Part shown: positions 7,046 through 10,475 of the stretch, piece after piece
Layout of the letters: each line of letters starts with the position of its first letter
How positions within the stretch are numbered: position 1 is the stretch's first letter
Position numbers and translations under genes: made by a program
Origin: a bacterium
Lineage (GTDB): Bacteria > Pseudomonadota > Alphaproteobacteria > Caulobacterales > Hyphomonadaceae
Direction: 5' to 3'
DNA length: 10,475 bases
NCBI GenBank assembly: GCA_030824255.1
Contig: JAVBYB010000112.1
Location: 1-10,475, forward strand
The notes under the pieces: generated by a model
The model's database searches: none
The model's input: only the letters and a program-made list of their open reading frames with translations
What the model was told of the DNA's origin: nothing

Positions 7046-7270
7046 ATGGATTCAACACTGGCGGCCATGCTTGTGGGCGGCGTCGCGACGGCGGCTGTCC
7101 TTCTGTTCTTTGCGATGTCACGGAAACCCGTGAAGTGTCCGAGCTGCGGCCGCGAACAGCCAAAGGCGCGCCAGCCAGACTCGCTGAACCAGGCAATGTG
7201 GGGCGGCTATACCTGCCAGGGCTGCGGCGCCGAGATGGATGCGCGCGGCAAGCTCAAGAACAAGAAGTAG
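7046..7270 (+). CDS. Small membrane-anchored zinc-ribbon protein
   Basis: This is a hypothetical protein of 74 residues. One hydrophobic segment near the N-terminus (about 5-24, LAAMLVGGVATAAVLLFFAM) is followed by a basic stretch SRKPVK that should keep the rest in the cytoplasm. Two knuckles, CPSC at 31-34 and CQGC at 57-60, make a four-cysteine zinc ribbon, and the lysine-rich tail KLKNKK ends it. The start at 7046 is set by GGGAGGG at 7035-7041. I do not recognise a named family beyond the zinc-ribbon pattern. It could recruit a partner to the inner membrane, but no neighbour shows which. It is divergent from the sulfatase and lies 76 bases before the transglutaminase gene, so an operon with the latter is possible. 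Confidence 0.75.
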   Translation: MDSTLAAMLVGGVATAAVLLFFAMSRKPVKCPSCGREQPKARQPDSLNQAMWGGYTCQGCGAEMDARGKLKNKK

Positions 7271-7284
7271 CGATCCATCGACGA

Positions 7285-7315
7285 TATCGCGCGCGCGGAA
7301 CTCTATTTCGCGATA
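7285..7315. repeat. Inverted repeat TATCGCG/CGCGATA between the zinc-ribbon and transglutaminase genes
   Basis: TATCGCG (7285-7291) and CGCGATA (7309-7315) are a perfect 7-bp inverted repeat with a 17-base spacer. There is no T-run after it, so a terminator role is weak. It could be an operator or promoter-proximal structure for the transglutaminase gene, or chance in CG-rich sequence. Confidence 0.35.
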
Positions 7316-7322
7316 GGCATTT

Positions 7323-7345
7323 AGGAGCGTCCCCGGGAAGCTCCT
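7323..7345 (+). promoter_or_regulatory. Small hairpin just before the transglutaminase start
   Basis: AGGAGC (7323-7328) pairs with GCTCCT (7340-7345), ending one base before the ATG at 7347. The loop contains GGGAA, which together with the following G gives the only well-spaced ribosome-binding candidate (GGGAAG, 7335-7340). The stronger Shine-Dalgarno AGGAG is in the 5' arm, about 19 bases from the ATG. Folding would bring AGGAG closer to the start while occluding it, so an effect on translation is possible. Confidence 0.35.
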
Positions 7346-7346
7346 C

Positions 7347-8144
7347 ATGCATCTGAATGTCCGCGCCGACCTTGTATTCGACTTCTCGACGGGATCGGAG
7401 GCGATTGTCTCCGTCCAGGCGGCTCATTCGCCTGACCAGACGGTCATCTCGGAACGGCTGATCATAAATCCCGGCGTGGACATCGTGCAGGACCTCGCGG
7501 ATGTACGCGGCGAGCGTCGTTTCCGCGCCCGCTTCGAAGGCGAGGTGAGCATCGTTTATGAAGCCGTGGTCGATAATGGCCTGCGTATCGCGCTACCGCC
7601 CTCGGCGCGGAAGCCGAACTGGCTTCACCTGCCGCAGGATGTCCTTCAATACCTGACGCCGAGCCGGTACTGCCCGTCTGATCGCTTCCTGCCGTTCGCG
7701 AATCGGGAATTCGGCGCGATCCAGGATGGCGGCGCGCAGGTTCTGGCGGTGCTGGACTGGATCCATCAACACGTCGACTACACCCCCGGTGTCAGCAATG
7801 TCGAAACGACGGCTGAGCGCACCTTTGTTGATCGCGCCGGTGTCTGCCGCGACTTCAGCCATCTCGGCATCACGCTCTGCCGCGCGCTCAACATTCCGGC
7901 GCGCGCTGTCAGCGCCTATGCCTGGCAGCTTGATCCGCCGGACTTCCACGCCGTGTTCGAAGTCTATCTCGATGGCGGCTGGTGGCTTGTCGATCCCACG
8001 CAACTTGCGCCTGTTGAAGGCTTCGTGCGCATCGGCATCGGCCGCGACGCCGCCGATATTGCATTCCTGACGACATCAGGCTTCTGCCAGAGCGTGTCGC
8101 AATCCGTCACGGTCAACCGTCTATCGGATGCGGCCGCCGCCTGA
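7347..8144 (+). CDS. Transglutaminase-like domain protein
   Basis: This 265-residue protein has no signal peptide, so it is probably cytoplasmic. The N-terminal part (about 1-85) matches the beta-sandwich leader domain of bacterial transglutaminase-like proteins (MHLNVRADLVFDFSTGSEA, AAHSPDQTVISERLI). The papain-like core follows (about 130-220) with the expected triad: Cys167 in AGVCRDFSHL, His201 in DFHAVFEVYL and Asp216 in WWLVDPTQLAP. Such proteins may act as cysteine peptidases or amidases or may cross-link amines to glutamine; the physiological substrate of this bacterial group is generally unknown. The length is complete for the family. The start at 7347 fits the conserved N-terminus and is preceded by GGGAAG at 7335-7340. 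It could share a transcript with the zinc-ribbon gene upstream. The minus-strand gene converges on it with a gap of 33 bases and no evident terminator. Confidence 0.9.
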   Translation: MHLNVRADLVFDFSTGSEAIVSVQAAHSPDQTVISERLIINPGVDIVQDLADVRGERRFRARFEGEVSIVYEAVVDNGLRIALPPSARKPNWLHLPQDVLQYLTPSRYCPSDRFLPFANREFGAIQDGGAQVLAVLDWIHQHVDYTPGVSNVETTAERTFVDRAGVCRDFSHLGITLCRALNIPARAVSAYAWQLDPPDFHAVFEVYLDGGWWLVDPTQLAPVEGFVRIGIGRDAADIAFLTTSGFCQSVSQSVTVNRLSDAAAA

Positions 8145-8177
8145 GCCTGGCGTCAGGACTCCGCACGTTGCGATCAA

Positions 8178-9029
8178 TCACGCCTTGAGGCGATCAGCCC
8201 GCTGCGGATTGTAGGCGTTCAGCCAGGCATCCGTCATCGGCGTCATCCACCGGCATGCGCCATCGATGAACACCAGCGCCTTCATGGCGTCGGGGGAGGG
8301 CCGCGTCGCCATGGCATAGGCAAGCGCCATGTCAGCCGTGCGGTTGGGGAAGTTGAGCGTGAACAGATCGCGCCGCAGGTCGAGATCCTCCGTGTAGATC
8401 TGCTCCCGCTCCATCACGAGGGCAAAGCCCGCCGCCAGAACCGCGTGGCCGGCATCCATCGCCGCTGCGCGCACCCGGTCGGGCGAACGCGCCGCCGCCA
8501 ACCGTCCCGTCGCATTCATCATGCGCGGGCGGAAATTGAGAATGTCGCCGTTCATCACCGCAGGGTCGAGACGCTGTGGCGCAAGCATGTGGTTCATGTT
8601 GCGCCCGGCAACGCATACCGAATTCACGGCCAGGCGGAACGTCGCCGCCGAGAAACCGCCGTCGAGCGTGAAGACGTCTTTCCAGTCGAACACCGCCACG
8701 GCGATGCGGCCAACGCGCGGATGCCGCTTGCGCACTTGCGCCGCCAGCGCGTGCTCCCAGCTAAGGCTACCCGGCAGGTCTTTGCGCATCGCGCCGAGAC
8801 GAAGAAGGATGAACACGGCAGCGCCGCCCGGACGGCCGCGCGCCGCTGGGCCGGAGAGGTAGACGGAGTGAAGCTGGTCGCCAAAGCGCTCGAGAGCGGC
8901 GTCCGCCACTTCGTCGGCGGCTTCAAGCGCAGGCTGCATGATCTGTTCGCGCGGGATGGCTGCGTTCGTCACGCGCCCCCAGCGGTCCTGCGGCCAGAAG
9001 GCCCCGCGCAGTCGAACCATATGGCCCAT
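8178..9029 (-). CDS. Nucleotidyltransferase-like protein with a degenerate active site
   Basis: This 283-residue soluble protein has an N-terminal region (about 33-125) resembling the minimal nucleotidyltransferase fold: helix EAADEVADAALERFGDQL, strand LHSVYLSG, loop PAARGRPGGA, strand AVFILLRLG, helix, then strand RIAVAVFDWKDVF. In active members the loop reads G-S-x-A-R-G followed by a D-x-D pair. Here the serine is Pro61 and the D-x-D positions are hydrophobic (around Val72-Phe73-Ile74), although an Asp (115) remains where the third carboxylate is expected. The C-terminal half (about 140-283) is mostly helical, with FNRT-like FPNRTADMALAYAM at 227-240. It may be a non-catalytic relative, possibly a binding or regulatory protein. 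The start at 9029 is supported by GGGAG about six bases upstream. The fold assignment is by eye and moderate. No neighbour, such as an HEPN antitoxin partner, supports a toxin-antitoxin role. Confidence 0.7.
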   Translation of the reverse strand: MGHMVRLRGAFWPQDRWGRVTNAAIPREQIMQPALEAADEVADAALERFGDQLHSVYLSGPAARGRPGGAAVFILLRLGAMRKDLPGSLSWEHALAAQVRKRHPRVGRIAVAVFDWKDVFTLDGGFSAATFRLAVNSVCVAGRNMNHMLAPQRLDPAVMNGDILNFRPRMMNATGRLAAARSPDRVRAAAMDAGHAVLAAGFALVMEREQIYTEDLDLRRDLFTLNFPNRTADMALAYAMATRPSPDAMKALVFIDGACRWMTPMTDAWLNAYNPQRADRLKA

Positions 9030-9279
9030 ACGCTACTCCCGTCCTTGCCCGGATGATGCTGCATCCCCCGGGCCACGCCTCCCACTCCCTGCCGTGTCGG
9101 ACATAACGCTGCGCCCGACGCGGCTCCGGTCGTAAACAAAACGTTAAGTCAGGCGGGGCGGATCGCAAGGAGATTCATCCGTCAGGACAGCAATAAAGCT
9201 GTGGCTCACCGTGGGATAACCAAGGCTCGCGCGTTAACGCTTGTGGCGCTGGCGCCGCGCCGTATCGAAAGGACCAGCA
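9030..9279. promoter_or_regulatory. 250-base divergent intergenic region
   Basis: No gene was found. The region separates two divergent starts and should hold both promoters. It contains TAAA-N7-TTAA at 9133-9147, one mismatch from the CtrA consensus TTAA-N7-TTAA of Caulobacter-type alphaproteobacteria, and the 10-bp palindrome GCGTTAACGC at 9231-9240, about 40 bases before the start at 9280. A purine-rich AAGGAGA at 9167-9173 has no start codon at suitable spacing. The sites are observed; the CtrA reading depends on the host taxon, which is itself inferred. Confidence 0.35.
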
Positions 9280-9516
9280 ATGGCAACGGAAACTGAAAAA
9301 CGGATCGACATAATCGTTAACGACGCTGCGCTCAGTGGCGACGCGAAGATCGCGAAGCTGCGTCAGCTCGAAACCGACGTGCTCGCCCGTCAGAGAGCTA
9401 CAACGGAAGGTATGGACGTGCCTGGCTCTCGCGATGGAGATGATCTCAAGTCCATCGAGCGCGCTCTGGCGAAGCTCGGTGAAGCGCCGGTGGATCCAGG
9501 TCCCGCCTCGCTCTAG
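9280..9516 (+). CDS. Hypothetical protein, 78 residues
   Basis: This is an unrecognised small soluble protein. Residues 1-45 look helical and charged ([20 protein letters not shown], then [25 protein letters not shown]). A glycine/aspartate-rich turn ([12 protein letters not shown]) leads to a second helix ([12 protein letters not shown]), and a proline-rich tail ends it. No cysteine, membrane segment or signal peptide is present. The ATG at 9280 is preferred because AAAGGA lies at 9268-9273, six bases upstream; a TTG at 9241 in the same frame has no such support. Codon use matches its neighbours and the layout suggests a real gene. Its TAG stop (9514-9516) overlaps the stop of the convergent rutA gene. 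The helical repeat-like layout would suit a small dimeric or partner-binding protein, but no function can be named. Confidence 0.75.
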   Translation: MATETEKRIDIIVNDAALSGDAKIAKLRQLETDVLARQRATTEGMDVPGSRDGDDLKSIERALAKLGEAPVDPGPASL

Positions 9517-10475
9517 CTGACCTTCACATGGCTTCGGGACTTCATATTCGGCTGGATATGCCTGCCGAAATTCTCGACGCCCTCAACGAAGTCGTCGAAC
9601 GTCAGCAGTACGCCTGATGTCCCCGGAACGCTGGCAACCTCATCCAGCATCCGGGCGACTGTCTCATAGCTTCCTACCAGCGTCCCCATGTTCAGATTGA
9701 CCGCGCTTTCGGCCGCCGCCAGCTGGGTCGTGTTGGTGTTGGCGCCTCCCTTGGCGTTGGGGGCGGCCTGATTTGCCAGCCATTTGGTGGCATCCTTGTC
9801 CTCGCCCTCGCGATAAAGCTGCCACTTCGCCATGGCCTTCTCGTCGGTTTCGTCAGCGATCACCATCATCAGCAGGTAGGAGCCAACCTTGCGCCCCGTC
9901 TTGGCCGCCGCCGCTTCCAGACGCGCATTGACGGGCGCAAACGCCGTCGGCGTGTTGACGCCCTTGCCGAGCGCGAAGGCGTAGTCCGCATATTTCGCCG
10001 TAAAGGCCAGCCCTTCGTCCGATGATCCCGCGCAGATCAGTTTCACCCCCGCCGCATTAGGACGAACGAGGCAGTCCTCCATCTGGTAGTAGTTGCCCTT
10101 GAAGTCCGACCGGCCGGTGTCCAGCAACTCGCGCAGGACCGTCGCGTACTCGGCCAACACATTGTACCGGTCCTTGTAGTGGCTCTCGCCCGGCCACAGG
10201 CCCATCTGGTCGTATTCGGCCTTCTGCCAGCCGGTGATCAGGTTGATGCCGAACCGCCCCGGCGCGATCGAGTCGATCGTCGCCGCCATCCGCGCCACCA
10301 TCGCCGGCGGAAAGATCAGCGTCGGCGCCGTGGCAAAGATCTTGATCCGCTCTGTCACGGCCGCGAGCCCCGCCATCAGCGTGAAGCTCTCGAGATTGTA
10401 TTCCCAGAACTCGGACTTGCCGCCGAAACCACGCAGCTTGATCATCGACAGCGCGAAATCGAAGCCGTACTTGTC
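9513..10475 (-). CDS. rutA: Pyrimidine oxygenase RutA (5' end beyond the window)
   Basis: RutA is a luciferase-like, FMN-dependent monooxygenase that opens the uracil ring to ureidoacrylate (via its peracid), using reduced flavin from RutF and oxygen, as the first step of the Rut pathway. The 320 visible residues match E. coli RutA along their length as recalled: [123 protein letters not shown] and [17 protein letters not shown]. The first visible codon encodes the Asp of [10 protein letters not shown]. Roughly 40-60 N-terminal residues, including the start, lie to the right. The stop is TAG at 9515-9513. No rutB-rutG homologue follows it in this window, so any partner genes must lie upstream or elsewhere. 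A related flavin monooxygenase with another substrate is possible but less likely given the motif agreement. Confidence 0.93.
   Translation of the reverse strand, partial: DKYGFDFALSMIKLRGFGGKSEFWEYNLESFTLMAGLAAVTERIKIFATAPTLIFPPAMVARMAATIDSIAPGRFGINLITGWQKAEYDQMGLWPGESHYKDRYNVLAEYATVLRELLDTGRSDFKGNYYQMEDCLVRPNAAGVKLICAGSSDEGLAFTAKYADYAFALGKGVNTPTAFAPVNARLEAAAAKTGRKVGSYLLMMVIADETDEKAMAKWQLYREGEDKDATKWLANQAAPNAKGGANTNTTQLAAAESAVNLNMGTLVGSYETVARMLDEVASVPGTSGVLLTFDDFVEGVENFGRHIQPNMKSRSHVKVS

Noticed and set aside
8145..8177. Stem-loop between the convergent transglutaminase and nucleotidyltransferase-like genes
   Set aside because: Only CCTG/CAGG (4 bp) can pair and no T-run follows on either strand, so a terminator is not supported.
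8178..9029. Reading the nucleotidyltransferase-like gene as a toxin-antitoxin (MNT/HEPN) component
   Set aside because: It is far longer than minimal MNT antitoxins, lacks the catalytic residues, and has no HEPN-like partner next to it.
1..10475. A defence, CRISPR, phage or secondary-metabolite system
   Set aside because: No repeat-spacer array, integrase, transposase, nuclease or helicase motifs, or biosynthetic core enzymes could be found in any frame.

Overview
The window is GC-rich chromosomal DNA from a Gram-negative bacterium, most likely an alphaproteobacterium near the Caulobacterales/Hyphomonadaceae or Sphingomonadales. The placement is an inference from a very large TonB-dependent receptor, a YafY-type WYL regulator, a transglutaminase typical of that group, a rutA homologue and the codon use. 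No RNA gene, CRISPR array, insertion sequence, phage gene or attachment site could be seen.

Layout, left to right. The last 33 codons of an unrecognised gene end at 103. A 449-base gene-free leader carrying short repeats follows. Next comes a 1011-residue TonB-dependent outer-membrane receptor (553-3588), closed by a strong intrinsic terminator. A YafY/WYL regulator (minus, 3705-4445) is divergent from a small antibiotic-biosynthesis-monooxygenase-like protein (plus, 4539-4847), and a perfect 7-6-7 inverted repeat lies between them. A lipoprotein of the alkyl/aryl-sulfatase metallo-beta-lactamase family (minus, 4940-6928) converges on the monooxygenase. The space between their stops holds two stem-loops, each with a T-tract suited to one of the two strands. 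Divergent from the sulfatase are a 74-residue membrane-anchored zinc-ribbon protein (7046-7270) and a transglutaminase-like protein (7347-8144). A protein resembling a nucleotidyltransferase that has lost its metal-binding aspartates is on the minus strand (8178-9029). After a 250-base gap there is a 78-residue hypothetical protein (9280-9516). Its TAG stop overlaps, in the palindrome CTAG, the stop of a 5'-truncated rutA (pyrimidine oxygenase, minus, 9513 to the window edge).

The genes look like independent housekeeping and accessory units rather than one pathway. The only unit with clear regulatory logic is the YafY regulator/monooxygenase pair with its candidate operator. Uptake (TonB receptor), sulfate-ester cleavage and pyrimidine breakdown would suit a scavenging aquatic heterotroph, but nothing here links them functionally. 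I found no convincing new multi-gene system. The items most worth a second look are the degenerate nucleotidyltransferase, the altered conserved positions in the sulfatase, the candidate YafY operator, and the placement of rutA with no rut genes after it.
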